This document shows positions 50,870 through 59,623 of a stretch of 64,000 bases of DNA, in pieces (within the stretch, counting starts at the first letter, position 1; every line of letters begins with the position of its first letter). The notes under the pieces were generated by a model. The model searched no databases. It had not been told where the DNA came from and saw only the letters and a list, made by a program, of their open reading frames with translations. The DNA is from Burkholderiales bacterium. Its GTDB lineage: Bacteria; Pseudomonadota; Gammaproteobacteria; Burkholderiales; SG8-41. The stretch covers positions 288,110-352,109 of the forward strand of contig DATAJS010000005.1 in the NCBI GenBank assembly GCA_036262035.1, in the 5' to 3' direction. The position numbers and the translations under genes were made by a program.

Positions 50870-52165
50870 TCAAGGCGTGACCGGCGTCCTCACCGCGCCG
50901 CCGAGGAGCCCCTCGCACCACGCGGCGACCGCGAGCACGCGGTCGTCCTCGGCGTGACGGCCGACGATCTGCAGCCCGAGCGGCAGGCCCGCAGCTCCGA
51001 GCGCGACCGGGATCGCGATCGCGGGCACGCCGAGGAGCGTCCAGATCGTGCAGAACGCGGGGCTGCCGGTCTCGGCCAGCGTGGCCGGCGCTTCGCCCGT
51101 CGACGGCGGCGTGACGATCGCATCGTAACCGTCGTACGTGCGGGCGAAGGTTTCGCGTAGCGCCGCCGCCGCGGCCAGCGCTTCGCGATAGGCGGCCTCT
51201 TCGATCTTCATGCCGTAGTCGATGAGCGCGTTGATCTGCGCCCCCATGTCGAGCGCGTGCTTCTCCTGCAGGGGCCCGAAGTACTTCGCGCCTTCGTACG
51301 CGAGGATCGTGCGATGCACTTCGAGCGCGCCCTCGAACGCGGCCGGAAGCTCCAACTCGTCGATCTTCGCGCCGGCGCGCTCGAACGCATCGGCGTTGCC
51401 CGCGAGCATCTCGCGCTGCGCGGCGGTCGCCGCGGGCCAGACCGGCGTGCGCACCACCGCGATTCTCGGCGGCTCGCGCGGCGGGGCCACCGCGGCGCTC
51501 ACATCTGCGGCGACGACAGCCGCCAGCGTCGCCGCGTCGGCGACGTTGCGCGCGAAGACCCCGGTGTGATCGAGCGTCGGCCACGGGTCCATCGTGCCGT
51601 CGTTGGAGATGGCTCCGAAGCTCGGCTTGAAGCCGACGACGCCGCAGAACGCCGCGGGCCGGATCACCGATCCGTTGGTCTGCGTGCCGAGCGCGCCGGC
51701 GACCATGCCGCAGGCGACGGCGGCCGCCGAGCCCATCGAGGATCCGCCCGGCGTGTGCTTCAGGTTCCACGGATTGCGCGTCTTGCGCGGAGTGTAGTAC
51801 GCGAACTCGGTCGTGACCGACTTGCCGAAGATCACCCCGCCGGCGTTCTCCAGCGCGGTGACGCACGCCGCGGAGCGCTTTGCTACCGCGGCGGACTCGT
51901 AGATCGGCGAGCCGCAGCGCGTCGGCAGGCCTGCGACGTCGATGATGTCCTTGATCGCCAGCGGCACGCCGGCCAGCGGCCCGGTGCTGTCGAGGACCTC
52001 CGCGCGCGCGATCGCCCGCTCGGCATCGAGCGCGACCCACGCCTTCACCTTCGGCTCGAGCGCGTCGATCCGCGCCGCGTGCGCCCGCGCGACCTCCGCC
52101 GCGGTGTGGCGCTTCTCGCGCACCCCGGCGGCCAGTTCACGCAGCGTCAGATTCCACAAATCCAT
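50870..52165 (-). CDS. Amidase (amidase signature family)
   Basis: A 431-residue amidase hydrolysing an amide. The Ser-cisSer-Lys triad fits: Lys in A-I-K-D-I near 75, first Ser in G-G-S-S-M-G-S near 145 and the cis-Ser two residues later region. The M-D-L-W-N start at 52165 is preferred; the longer frame adds R-P-L-R-P-L-R from the upstream repeat. It might release the acid that the AEC transporter and dehydrogenases use, or be an Asp-tRNA-type GatA paralogue, which its context makes less likely. Confidence 0.92.
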   Translation of the reverse strand: MDLWNLTLRELAAGVREKRHTAAEVARAHAARIDALEPKVKAWVALDAERAIARAEVLDSTGPLAGVPLAIKDIIDVAGLPTRCGSPIYESAAVAKRSAACVTALENAGGVIFGKSVTTEFAYYTPRKTRNPWNLKHTPGGSSMGSAAAVACGMVAGALGTQTNGSVIRPAAFCGVVGFKPSFGAISNDGTMDPWPTLDHTGVFARNVADAATLAAVVAADVSAAVAPPREPPRIAVVRTPVWPAATAAQREMLAGNADAFERAGAKIDELELPAAFEGALEVHRTILAYEGAKYFGPLQEKHALDMGAQINALIDYGMKIEEAAYREALAAAAALRETFARTYDGYDAIVTPPSTGEAPATLAETGSPAFCTIWTLLGVPAIAIPVALGAAGLPLGLQIVGRHAEDDRVLAVAAWCEGLLGGAVRTPVTP

Positions 52166-52175
52166 AAAAAGCTTG

Positions 52176-52305
52176 GACCGCAAAGGACGCAAAGGACGCA
52201 AAGGAAAGCCAAACCGATCGCACGCGGGATCGACTGCTGCAAAGCATCGTGCTCAAGTGCGCACCGACCGCTGCAAACCTTTGCGTCCTTTGCGTCCTTT
52301 GCGGT
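52176..52305. repeat. Inverted tandem array, GGACGCAAA family, 9-base unit (copy 3)
   Basis: Left arm 52176-52205 has three GGACGCAAA-type units after GGACCG; right arm 52278-52305 has the reverse-complement units CCTTTGCGT. The loop of about 72 bases is longer than in copy 2. It lies between the amidase start and the hydroxyacid dehydrogenase stop and touches the latter. Confidence 0.9.
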
Positions 52306-53294
52306 TAATTATGCTTTTGACGTGCTTCGGGGTTGATCAGATTGGGTGGAGTCGCACCCGTCAGCGCGGCGACCGCGTTCTTCGCGGCGGTCATCGCCAT
52401 CGCGCGGCGCGTGGCTTCGGTGGAGCTGCCGACGTGCGGCGCGAGGACGACGTTGTCGAGGTCGAGGAATGCGGGATTGAGCTTCGGCTCGTTCTCGAAC
52501 ACGTCGAGGCCCGCGGCGCGGATCGTACCCTGCTTCAGCGCCTCGATCAGCGCGGCGTCGTCGACCACGCCGCCGCGCGTGGAGTTGATGAGGATCGCCG
52601 ACGGCTTCATCTTCGCGAGCTCCGCCGCGCCGATGAGGTGGTGCGTCTCGGGCGAATACGGCACCTGGAGCACGACGAAATCGGACTGGCGCAGCAGGTC
52701 GTCCAGGCTCACGAGCGTCGCATTGAGCTTCGCCTCGATGTCCGGCTCGACGCGCTTGCGGTTGTGATAGATCACTCGCATGTCGAAGCCGCCCGCGCGC
52801 CTGGCGATCGCCTGCCCGATGCGGCCCATGCCGACGATCCCGAGCGTGGCGTGGTGCACGTCGACGCCGAGCAACTGTTTGAGCCGCCATCCGGTCCAGT
52901 CGCCGTTGCGCACGTAGCGCTCGACCTCGGTGATGCGCCGCGCCGCTCCCAGCATGAGCGTCCACGCGAGGTCGGCGGTGCTGTCGTCGAGCACCCCCGG
53001 CGTGTTCGTCGCCAGCACGCCGCGCGCGGTGCACGCCGCGACGTCGATGTTGTTGTAGCCGACCGCGATATTGGCGACGACTTTCAGATTCGGACAGCTC
53101 GCGATCAGCGCGGCGTCGATCCTGTCCGTGAGGCTGCAGACGATCGCGTCCTTGTCCTTCGCGCGCTGCACGAGCGCGTCCGGCGTCAACGCGACGTCCT
53201 CCTGGTTCGCTTCCACTTCACAATGCTGCGCGAGAAATTCGACGGTTTCATCGAAGACTTCGCGCGTCACCAACACCTTCGGCTTCTTGCCCAC
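52305..53294 (-). CDS. D-2-hydroxyacid dehydrogenase (glyoxylate/hydroxypyruvate reductase-like)
   Basis: A 329-residue NAD(P)-dependent reductase of the D-isomer 2-hydroxyacid family. Seen: V-G-Y-N-N-I-D near 77-83, Rossmann G-M-G-R-I-G near 154-159, N-S-T-R-G-G-V-V-D catalytic Arg, E-N-E-P and A-P-H-V-G-S with the catalytic His. Likely reduces glyoxylate or hydroxypyruvate. The GTG start at 53294 sits at the end of a TTCACCCG array, with a stop codon in frame just upstream and no clear Shine-Dalgarno sequence. Confidence 0.93.
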   Translation of the reverse strand: MGKKPKVLVTREVFDETVEFLAQHCEVEANQEDVALTPDALVQRAKDKDAIVCSLTDRIDAALIASCPNLKVVANIAVGYNNIDVAACTARGVLATNTPGVLDDSTADLAWTLMLGAARRITEVERYVRNGDWTGWRLKQLLGVDVHHATLGIVGMGRIGQAIARRAGGFDMRVIYHNRKRVEPDIEAKLNATLVSLDDLLRQSDFVVLQVPYSPETHHLIGAAELAKMKPSAILINSTRGGVVDDAALIEALKQGTIRAAGLDVFENEPKLNPAFLDLDNVVLAPHVGSSTEATRRAMAMTAAKNAVAALTGATPPNLINPEARQKHN

Positions 53295-53340
53295 CCGTTC
53301 ACCCGTTCACTCGTTCACCCGTTCACGGCTGTTCACGGGC
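53292..53340. repeat. TTCACCCG 8-base tandem array (copy 2)
   Basis: Four or more TTCACCCG units with single-base changes, then GTTCACGGGCGGG. On the minus strand the unit reads CGGGTGAA. It overlaps the GTG start of the hydroxyacid dehydrogenase and the last codons of the MFS gene (P-V-N-S-R-E-R-V-N-E). Confidence 0.85.
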
Positions 53341-54536
53341 GGGGTCCAGATATTACGACACCGCGTCTCGCGTATAAACACAGCGCCGGCCAGCCCGGTG
53401 CACGTGAAGAGCGCGAGCACCGCGAGCGCCGCACGATAATCGCCGCTGGTGTCGAGCACCCAGCCGACCAGCGGCTGCAACAGGCCGGCCGAGAGGAAGC
53501 CGCCGACGTTGACGAGGCTCGTCGCCGTGCCTGCGTAGCGCGGCGCGTTCACCTCCTTCGCGCACGCCCACGACAGCGAAAACCCGCTGAATACGGCTCC
53601 CGTGGTCAGGGCGAGCGGATACGTCCAGCCGTGCGCGACGCCGGCGATCCACAGCACCCAGCACGCGAGGTAGAGCGCGCCCGAGGCGATGATGAGGGGC
53701 CGCCTGCGCTGCATGCGGTCCGACCACCAGCCGACGAGCACGGTCGAGCACGCATACCCCGCGAGTATCAGGCTGGTGTGGCGGCTCGCCTCGACGGCGG
53801 TCATGCCGTACGTCGCCGTCAGGAACGGCACCGCCCACAGGCCGACGAAGCTCATGTTGACGCCCGACAGCCCGAAGTTCACCCAGAATCCCGGCCACGT
53901 CGCGCGGTTGCGCACGACCGCCGCGAGGCCGCGGTACCACGGCTCGGCGTCGTCGTGCCGGGTGTCGCGGGGCGCGGGGGCGTCCTGCACCATCCACAGC
54001 GTCAGCAGCGCCAGTGCGAGCGATACCACGCCGATCGCGCCGAAGACCGCGCGCCACGACACGAGCGTGATCAGCCACGCGAGCGGCACGGTCGCGGCGA
54101 AGGCGCCGGCGATGCCCACCACGTTCGCCCACGCGGTCATCGTCGCGAAGCGGCGCTCCTCGAACCAGCTCGCGTTGAGCTTCATCACGCACACGAACGC
54201 GACCGATACGCCGAGGCCGATCAGCGTGCGGCCCGCTGCGGCCATCGCGAGATCCGGCGCGGCGGCGAACATCAGCGAGCCCACGCCGGCGAGGAACGAG
54301 CCCGCGGCGAGCGTCAGGCGCGGACCGAGCGTGTCGGCGAGGACGCCGGTCGGGAGCTGCATCAGCGCGTAGACGTAGAAATAGGTCGCGGCGAGCGCGC
54401 CCAGCGCGGCGCCGCTGACGCCGAAGGCGTGGGTGAGCTCGCCCGCGAGCGCGGCGGGCGCGACGCGATGGAAGAACGACAGCCAGAAGGCCGCCACGCC
54501 GAGCGTGAAGACCGCCCGGCGCAGCCGCGAGGTCAC
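53307..54536 (-). CDS. MFS transporter
   Basis: A 409-residue, twelve-helix major facilitator. Seen: the loop 2-3 motif G-V-L-A-D-T-L-G-P-R near 63-72, R-T-L-I-G-L-G near 103-109, and repeated G-W-W-S-D-R-M-Q-R-R in the second half. A GTG start at 54536. It may import the substrate of the operon, being 16 bases downstream of the TRAP permease gene. The C-terminal ten residues are encoded by a repeat. Confidence 0.91.
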   Translation of the reverse strand: MTSRLRRAVFTLGVAAFWLSFFHRVAPAALAGELTHAFGVSGAALGALAATYFYVYALMQLPTGVLADTLGPRLTLAAGSFLAGVGSLMFAAAPDLAMAAAGRTLIGLGVSVAFVCVMKLNASWFEERRFATMTAWANVVGIAGAFAATVPLAWLITLVSWRAVFGAIGVVSLALALLTLWMVQDAPAPRDTRHDDAEPWYRGLAAVVRNRATWPGFWVNFGLSGVNMSFVGLWAVPFLTATYGMTAVEASRHTSLILAGYACSTVLVGWWSDRMQRRRPLIIASGALYLACWVLWIAGVAHGWTYPLALTTGAVFSGFSLSWACAKEVNAPRYAGTATSLVNVGGFLSAGLLQPLVGWVLDTSGDYRAALAVLALFTCTGLAGAVFIRETRCRNIWTPPVNSRERVNE

Positions 54537-54552
54537 ATGGGCAGCCAGGCCG

Positions 54553-56643
54553 CTACTTGTACAGCACCTGCGGCAGCCACAGTCCGATGCCCGGGAACAT
54601 GTACAGCATGAACAGCGCGATAACCTGTATGGCCATGAAAGGCATCATGCCGGCGAAGATCTGGTTGAGCGTCACGTGACTCGGGGCGACGCCCTTCAGA
54701 TAGAACGCCGCCATCGCGACCGGCGGCGAGAGGAAGGCGGTCTGCAGGTTGAGCGCGACCAGCAGTCCGAAAAACAGCGGGTCGATGTGGAAGTGCGGCA
54801 GGAGCGGGATGAAGATCGGCATGAAGATGACGATGATCTCGGTCCATTCCAGCGGCCAGCCGAGGATGAAGATGATCGCCTGCGCGAGCAGCATGAACTG
54901 CACCGGCGAGAGCTCCATCGACAACACCCACTTCTCCACGAGCTCCTGTCCGCCGAGCAGCGCGAACGCCGCCGAGAAGATCGCCGAGCCGATGAAGAGC
55001 CAGCACACCATCGCGCTCGTCTTCGCGGTGAGGAACGAGGACTCCTTCAGGATCCCGCCGAGCTCGCGCAGGCCGCTGCCGATCGCGCTCGACTTGGGTC
55101 GGCCCGGCGGCACCGTGCGGAATTTCTCGATCATGCGATAGGCCACCGCGAGGACGAATCCGCCGAAGGCGCCGACGGCTGCGGCTTCGGTCGGCGTCGC
55201 GAGCCCGAACACGATCGATCCGAGCACCGCCAGGATCAGCAGGGCCAGAGGGAAAAACGATGCGAGCAGCATCTTGAAGACCTGCAAGCGCTCCCAGGTC
55301 CACAGGAGATAGACGACGACGAGGATCACGACGAACACACCGAGTGTGATCCAGAACCACTCCGGCGTCGGCTGCCGCTCGGCCGCGCTCGCTTTCACGT
55401 CGGGAACCTTGGCGACGTCGGGCGCCGGCGCAGGCGTCCCGGGTGGCGCGGGAGCGGGCGCGGGCTCGGCTTTCACGTCCGTGCCCGGGGGCGACCCGGT
55501 GAGTCCGCCCGCGCTCGCCGGCGGCTCCGACACACCCCCGGCGGGCGGCGGCTCGGCGAGGCCCGTGCCGCTCTCGCTCGGCGGCGGTTCAGCAAGTCCG
55601 GTCGATTCGGCGGGCGGCGTCGCAAGACCGGTGCCGCTGTCGGTGCTCGCCTGCGAACCGGTCGTCAGCTCGAGGCCTGCGGTGCTCACCTCGGTTTTCG
55701 GCGCGGTGGAGACGTCCCACATGAAAAGGGAGAGGCTGCCGAGCACCAGGAACGGCAGCAGCGAGATGAAGAGCTGTGCGATGGCGCCTCTCTTCGGCGC
55801 GCCGTTCGCTCCCAGAGCGCGGACCGTCGCGATCAGCGGGTTGCGCCCGAGCGGCTTGAGCTGCTCGGCGACCGGCGGAAGCGGCACGCGCCGCTCGCTC
55901 TCGGGCAGCGGCGGCATGAGCTCCGGCCGCCACTTGGCGAGCACGATCACGTACACGAGATAGAGTCCGGCGAGCATGAGCCCCGGAAAGAACGCACCGG
56001 CGTAGAGCTGCACGACCGATACGCCAGCTGTCGCTCCATACACGATGAGCAGCACCGACGGCGGGATCAGGATGCCGAGGCAGCCGCCCGCGGTGATCGC
56101 GCCTGCCGAGATCTTGATGTTGTAGCCCGCTTTCAGCATCGCCGGAAACGCGAGCAGCCCCATCAGCGTCACGACCGCGCCGACGATACCGGTAGCCGTG
56201 GCGAAGATCGCGCACGTGACGATCGAGGCGACGGCGAGAGAGCCCGGCACGCGCGCGGTCGCAAGGTGCAGGCTGCGAAACAGCTTGTCGATCAGCGCCG
56301 CGCGCTCGACGAGGTAGCCCATGAACACGAAGAGCGGCACCGCGATCAGCACGTCGTTCGACATGACGCCGTACGAGCGCTGCACGAAGAGGTCGAGCAC
56401 CTGCCGCGGCGCGAGGTCCGGATTGACGCTGCGATAGGCGAGCCACGAAAAGAACACGCCCATTCCCATCAGCGTGAACGCCGTCGGGAAACCGAGCATG
56501 ATGCCCACGACGATGAGCGCGAGCATCAGCAGGCCGAGGTGCCCGTTCTGGACCGGCTGACCCCACGGCCAGAAAACGAGAATGGAACCGATGATGAGGC
56601 CCATCAGCCCCAGGCCGAACCACAGCTCGCGGCGTATCCTCAT
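54553..56643 (-). CDS. dctM: TRAP transporter large permease (DctM) with a long Pro/Ala/Gly-rich insert
   Basis: A 696-residue permease, compared with about 430 for most DctM. The N-terminal half has G-I-P-style helices and I-P-P-S near 194; the C-terminal half has L-A-T-P-T-E-A-A-A-V-G near 481 and the closing family helices. Between them lies about 200 extra residues: one added hydrophobic segment (about 287-308), an unordered stretch (about 311-428) with imperfect G-T-G-L-A-E-P-P-P repeats, then another hydrophobic segment (about 431-450). The small subunit overlaps by four bases. Confidence 0.9.
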   Translation of the reverse strand: MRIRRELWFGLGLMGLIIGSILVFWPWGQPVQNGHLGLLMLALIVVGIMLGFPTAFTLMGMGVFFSWLAYRSVNPDLAPRQVLDLFVQRSYGVMSNDVLIAVPLFVFMGYLVERAALIDKLFRSLHLATARVPGSLAVASIVTCAIFATATGIVGAVVTLMGLLAFPAMLKAGYNIKISAGAITAGGCLGILIPPSVLLIVYGATAGVSVVQLYAGAFFPGLMLAGLYLVYVIVLAKWRPELMPPLPESERRVPLPPVAEQLKPLGRNPLIATVRALGANGAPKRGAIAQLFISLLPFLVLGSLSLFMWDVSTAPKTEVSTAGLELTTGSQASTDSGTGLATPPAESTGLAEPPPSESGTGLAEPPPAGGVSEPPASAGGLTGSPPGTDVKAEPAPAPAPPGTPAPAPDVAKVPDVKASAAERQPTPEWFWITLGVFVVILVVVYLLWTWERLQVFKMLLASFFPLALLILAVLGSIVFGLATPTEAAAVGAFGGFVLAVAYRMIEKFRTVPPGRPKSSAIGSGLRELGGILKESSFLTAKTSAMVCWLFIGSAIFSAAFALLGGQELVEKWVLSMELSPVQFMLLAQAIIFILGWPLEWTEIIVIFMPIFIPLLPHFHIDPLFFGLLVALNLQTAFLSPPVAMAAFYLKGVAPSHVTLNQIFAGMMPFMAIQVIALFMLYMFPGIGLWLPQVLYK

Positions 56644-57263
56644 TTACCGTGCTCCTGCTGCACCACAAGCTTGTCGAGCTTCTCGATATCCTCGTCCTTG
56701 ACGTGGACCATCTCCTTCAGCTTGTCGACGTCGACCTCCTCGACGTCGGCGGTGCGCGACGGCCACTCGCCCTGCTTGATGCAGATGATGCAGCGGATGA
56801 TCTCGACGATGCCCTGCACGAGCAGGATCGCGCCGGCGAAGGGGATGACCGTCTTGAAAGGATAGATCGGCGGGCCCTCGGCGGTGATGTTCGAGTGCTC
56901 GTCGATGCGCCACGAATCCGCGGCGTAATAATACCCGGCCCACACCAGCGCGACCACGCCGGGGATGAAGAACACGATGTAGAGGATGAGGTCGATGGTC
57001 GCCTGCGTGCGCGGCCGGAAAAATCCGTAGAGCACGTCACCGCGGACGTGACCGTTCACCGACAGCGTATACGCGCCCGCCATCATGAACAGCGTGCCGT
57101 AGAACATGATCATGACGTCGAACGCCCACGCGTGCGGAGCGTCGAGCGCGTAGCGCGAGAACACCTCCCACGACACGAGCAGCGTGAGCGCGACGATGAA
57201 CCAGGAGAATGCGTGACCGATGAAGGTGCTGATCTTGTCGATCGTCAGCAATAGTCTTTGCAT
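56640..57263 (-). CDS. dctQ: TRAP transporter small permease (DctQ)
   Basis: A 207-residue four-helix subunit, slightly longer than usual because of a charged C-terminal coiled region (K-D-E-D-I-E-K-L-D-K-L-V-V-Q-Q). Family marks: W-E-V-F-S-R-Y near 30-36, and R-P-R-T-Q-A-T-I-D in the loop. Overlaps the large permease by four bases and is 109 bases after the binding protein gene. Confidence 0.92.
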   Translation of the reverse strand: MQRLLLTIDKISTFIGHAFSWFIVALTLLVSWEVFSRYALDAPHAWAFDVMIMFYGTLFMMAGAYTLSVNGHVRGDVLYGFFRPRTQATIDLILYIVFFIPGVVALVWAGYYYAADSWRIDEHSNITAEGPPIYPFKTVIPFAGAILLVQGIVEIIRCIICIKQGEWPSRTADVEEVDVDKLKEMVHVKDEDIEKLDKLVVQQEHGK

Positions 57264-57317
57264 ACCGCGTCATCCAGTGCCGCCGTCAGCTTCACGACAG
57301 CTTTTTCGGACGTCCAC

Positions 57318-57350
57318 AAAAAAAAACCATCCGGCGGCCGGCCGGATGGT
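57318..57350 (-). terminator. Terminator/attenuator between dctP and dctQM
   Basis: On the minus strand ACCATCCGGC/GCCGGATGGT forms a ten-base stem with a five-base loop, followed by nine T residues. It follows the binding-protein gene and would limit readthrough into the permease genes, so more binding protein than permease would be made. Confidence 0.9.
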
Positions 57351-57372
57351 GTGAATGCCCAGGTTCAGGTGC

Positions 57373-58581
57373 TTAAGCCTTCTTCTCCGCCGGCTTCTTG
57401 CCGCCGAAGTAGTGGTTGTACGCCATGCGGCGGCTGACGTTGGTGTCGAGGTCCCAGCGCACCGCGCGCTCGGCGAAGCGGCGCTGCGATTCGTTGATCT
57501 CCTTGAACAGCGGGTTCTCGGCGATCTTCTTCTGGATGGCGTTGTCGTAGCCCGTGAGCTGGCGCTGCAGCACCGAGTCGGGCGTCTTGTAGAACTTCAC
57601 GCCCTGCTTCTGCTGCATCTCCATGTAGTCCTGCGAGTAGCGGTGCACCGCTTTCCACGACATGTCGGCCGACGCGGCTTCGCAGGCGTTCTCGATGATC
57701 GCCTTGATCTTGGCGGGCAGCGCGTCGAACTTCTGCTTGTTGAACATGATCTCGAACTGCTCGGCGTTCTGGTGGAAGCTCTGCAGCATGCAGACCTTGG
57801 AGACGTCGGGGAAGCCGAGCAGGCGGTCCGAAGTCGCGTTGTTGAACTCCGCCGCATCCAGCAGGCCGCGGTCCATCGCCGGGACGATTTCGCCGCCGGG
57901 CAGCGCGTTGACCGCGGCGCCGAGGGCGGTGAACACGTCGATCGAGATGCCGACGGTGCGGAACTTGAGTCCCTTGAAGTCTTCGGCCTTGGTGATCGGC
58001 TTCTTGAACCAGCCGAGCGGCTGGGTCGGCATCGGGCCATACGGGAACGAGACGACGTTGGCGCCGATCGAGCTGTAGAGCTTGTTCAGGAGCTCCTTGC
58101 CGCCGCCGTACTTGTGCCACGAAAGAAGCATGTTGGCGTCCATGCCCCATGCCGGGCCCGAGCCCCACAGCGCGAGCGCGTTCTGTTTGCCGTAGTGATA
58201 CACCAGCACGCCGTGGCCGCCGTCGAGGGCGCCCTTGGATACCGCGTCCAGCAGGCCGAAGGCCGGAACGACCGCGCCGGCCGGGAGCACCTCGATGCGC
58301 AGATCGCCGCCGGTCATGTCGTTGACCTTCTTGGCATAGTCCAGCGCGTACTCGTGGAAGATGTCTTTCGCCGGCCACGTGCTCTGCCAGCGCATGTTGA
58401 TCGGCCCGCTCGACGAATGGACGGCGGGCGCTGCCGGGGCTGCCTTCCCCTTGTCCTGGGCCATCGCGAACAGGGGCATCGCGCCGGCCGCAGCGGCGGT
58501 CGTCGCGGCTGCACGCGTCAGGAACTTGCGGCGCGGGGGTACCGATTGCTCTTGGGCGGGACTGGCGGGCTTTTTGGACAT
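57373..58581 (-). CDS. dctP: TRAP transporter substrate-binding protein (DctP), Tat-exported
   Basis: A 402-residue periplasmic receptor. Tat signal with P-P-R-R-K-F-L near 15-21 and an Ala-rich hydrophobic run, so it is probably exported folded. Mature part has W-Q-S-T-W-P-A, G-A-V-V-P-A-F, and the conserved arginine of the carboxylate site in K-G-L-K-F-R-T-V-G near 204-212. A GGAGG box precedes the start. The ligand is probably a 2-keto or hydroxy acid handled by the downstream genes. Confidence 0.94.
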   Translation of the reverse strand: MSKKPASPAQEQSVPPRRKFLTRAAATTAAAAGAMPLFAMAQDKGKAAPAAPAVHSSSGPINMRWQSTWPAKDIFHEYALDYAKKVNDMTGGDLRIEVLPAGAVVPAFGLLDAVSKGALDGGHGVLVYHYGKQNALALWGSGPAWGMDANMLLSWHKYGGGKELLNKLYSSIGANVVSFPYGPMPTQPLGWFKKPITKAEDFKGLKFRTVGISIDVFTALGAAVNALPGGEIVPAMDRGLLDAAEFNNATSDRLLGFPDVSKVCMLQSFHQNAEQFEIMFNKQKFDALPAKIKAIIENACEAASADMSWKAVHRYSQDYMEMQQKQGVKFYKTPDSVLQRQLTGYDNAIQKKIAENPLFKEINESQRRFAERAVRWDLDTNVSRRMAYNHYFGGKKPAEKKA

Positions 58582-58784
58582 GCTTCCTCCGTGGTGTGGT
58601 ATCGACCCTTCGGCTTGCCCTCACATGACGCCCCGGCGGAAAGACTGGAAGCTCAGGCGGACAGCCGCTCTATTTCTTGTCTGATCCAGCTATGTCGCGG
58701 CAATCCTATACCTCGCTCCCAGGCAACGCAAGCGGGTTGCACGAACTGAGAAGCGCTCGATTCCATCGGAATATCCGCCGAGCG

Positions 58785-59573
58785 TCACGTGTGCGGCGCA
58801 CCCCCGCGCGAGCGCGTGAGCGCCTCGGCGATCGGCGTGATCACGTCGACCGGAACCGGGAACACGATGGTGTTGCTCTTGTCGCCCGCGATCGAAGAGA
58901 GCGTCTGCAGAAACCGCAGCTGCATCGCCTCGGGCTGCTGCGCGAGCATGCGCGCGGCTTCGAGCAGCTTCTCGGCCGCCTGCTGCTCGCCTTCGGCATG
59001 GATGACCTTGGCGCGCCGCGTGCGCTCCGCTTCGGCCTGCTGCGCGATCGCGCGCACCATCGACTCGTTGATGTCGACGTGCTTGATCTCGACGTTGGCC
59101 ACCTTGATGCCCCAGGCGTCGGTCGCCGCGTCGAGGATCCGCTGGATGTCGATGTTGAGCTTGTCGCGCTCGGCGAGCATCTCGTCGAGCTCGTGCTTGC
59201 CGAGCACCGCCCGCAGCGTGGTCTGTGCGAGCTGGCTCGTCGCCTCGAAGAAGTTGGCGACCTGGATGATCGCTTTCTCCGGATCGATCACGCGAAAGTA
59301 GACCACCGCGTTCACCTTCACCGACACGTTGTCGCGCGAGATCACGTCCTGGCTCGGCACGTCGAGCACGATGGTGCGCAGGTCGACCCGCACCATCTGC
59401 TGCACGCCGGGGATGAGGAAGATGAGGCCCGGGCCCTTGACCGAGGTGAAGCGGCCGAAGGTGAACACGACGCCCCGCTCGTATTCGCGCAGCACGCGCA
59501 GGCAGAAGAACAGCACGAACAGGACGACGAGTATCGCGACGCTGCCCAGCCCCATATTGAAGATCGAAGTCAT
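58785..59573 (-). CDS. Slipin (SPFH/band 7 family) membrane protein
   Basis: A 262-residue protein with one N-terminal membrane helix (about 8-26) and a band-7/SPFH domain (about 30-180) with R-E-Y-E-R-G-V-V-F-T-F-G-R and a coiled coil rich in Ala/Glu/Gln. It pairs with the NfeD-type gene, as in the well-known slipin-NfeD operon. Forms microdomain scaffolds; exact role is not known. About 200 bases lie between it and dctP with no gene. Confidence 0.93.
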   Translation of the reverse strand: MTSIFNMGLGSVAILVVLFVLFFCLRVLREYERGVVFTFGRFTSVKGPGLIFLIPGVQQMVRVDLRTIVLDVPSQDVISRDNVSVKVNAVVYFRVIDPEKAIIQVANFFEATSQLAQTTLRAVLGKHELDEMLAERDKLNIDIQRILDAATDAWGIKVANVEIKHVDINESMVRAIAQQAEAERTRRAKVIHAEGEQQAAEKLLEAARMLAQQPEAMQLRFLQTLSSIAGDKSNTIVFPVPVDVITPIAEALTRSRGGAPHT

Positions 59574-59586
59574 GTTTTCCTTTCGT

Positions 59587-59623
59587 CCGGGTCCGACCCC
59601 GGCTTTTCGGGGTCAGACCCCGG
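59587..59623. repeat. GGGGTCAGACCCC palindrome pair (copy 2)
   Basis: CCGGGTCCGACCCCGG (59587-59602) and CGGGGTCAGACCCCGG (59608-59623), each its own hairpin, in the 39-base gap between the NfeD and slipin genes. It overlaps the end of the NfeD frame and supplies its last residues and stop. Confidence 0.9.

Noticed and set aside
52166-52201. Longer amidase N-terminus starting at 52201
   Set aside because: The extra residues R-P-L-R-P-L-R are encoded by the GGACGCAAA repeat and do not belong to the enzyme.
51942-54611. An 889-codon plus-strand open frame
   Set aside because: Antisense to the amidase, hydroxyacid dehydrogenase and MFS genes and crossing their boundaries; Arg/His-rich composition and no motif. 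An antisense shadow.
54433-56865. An 810-codon plus-strand open frame
   Set aside because: Antisense to the TRAP permease genes; the composition is that of a reverse-complemented membrane protein.
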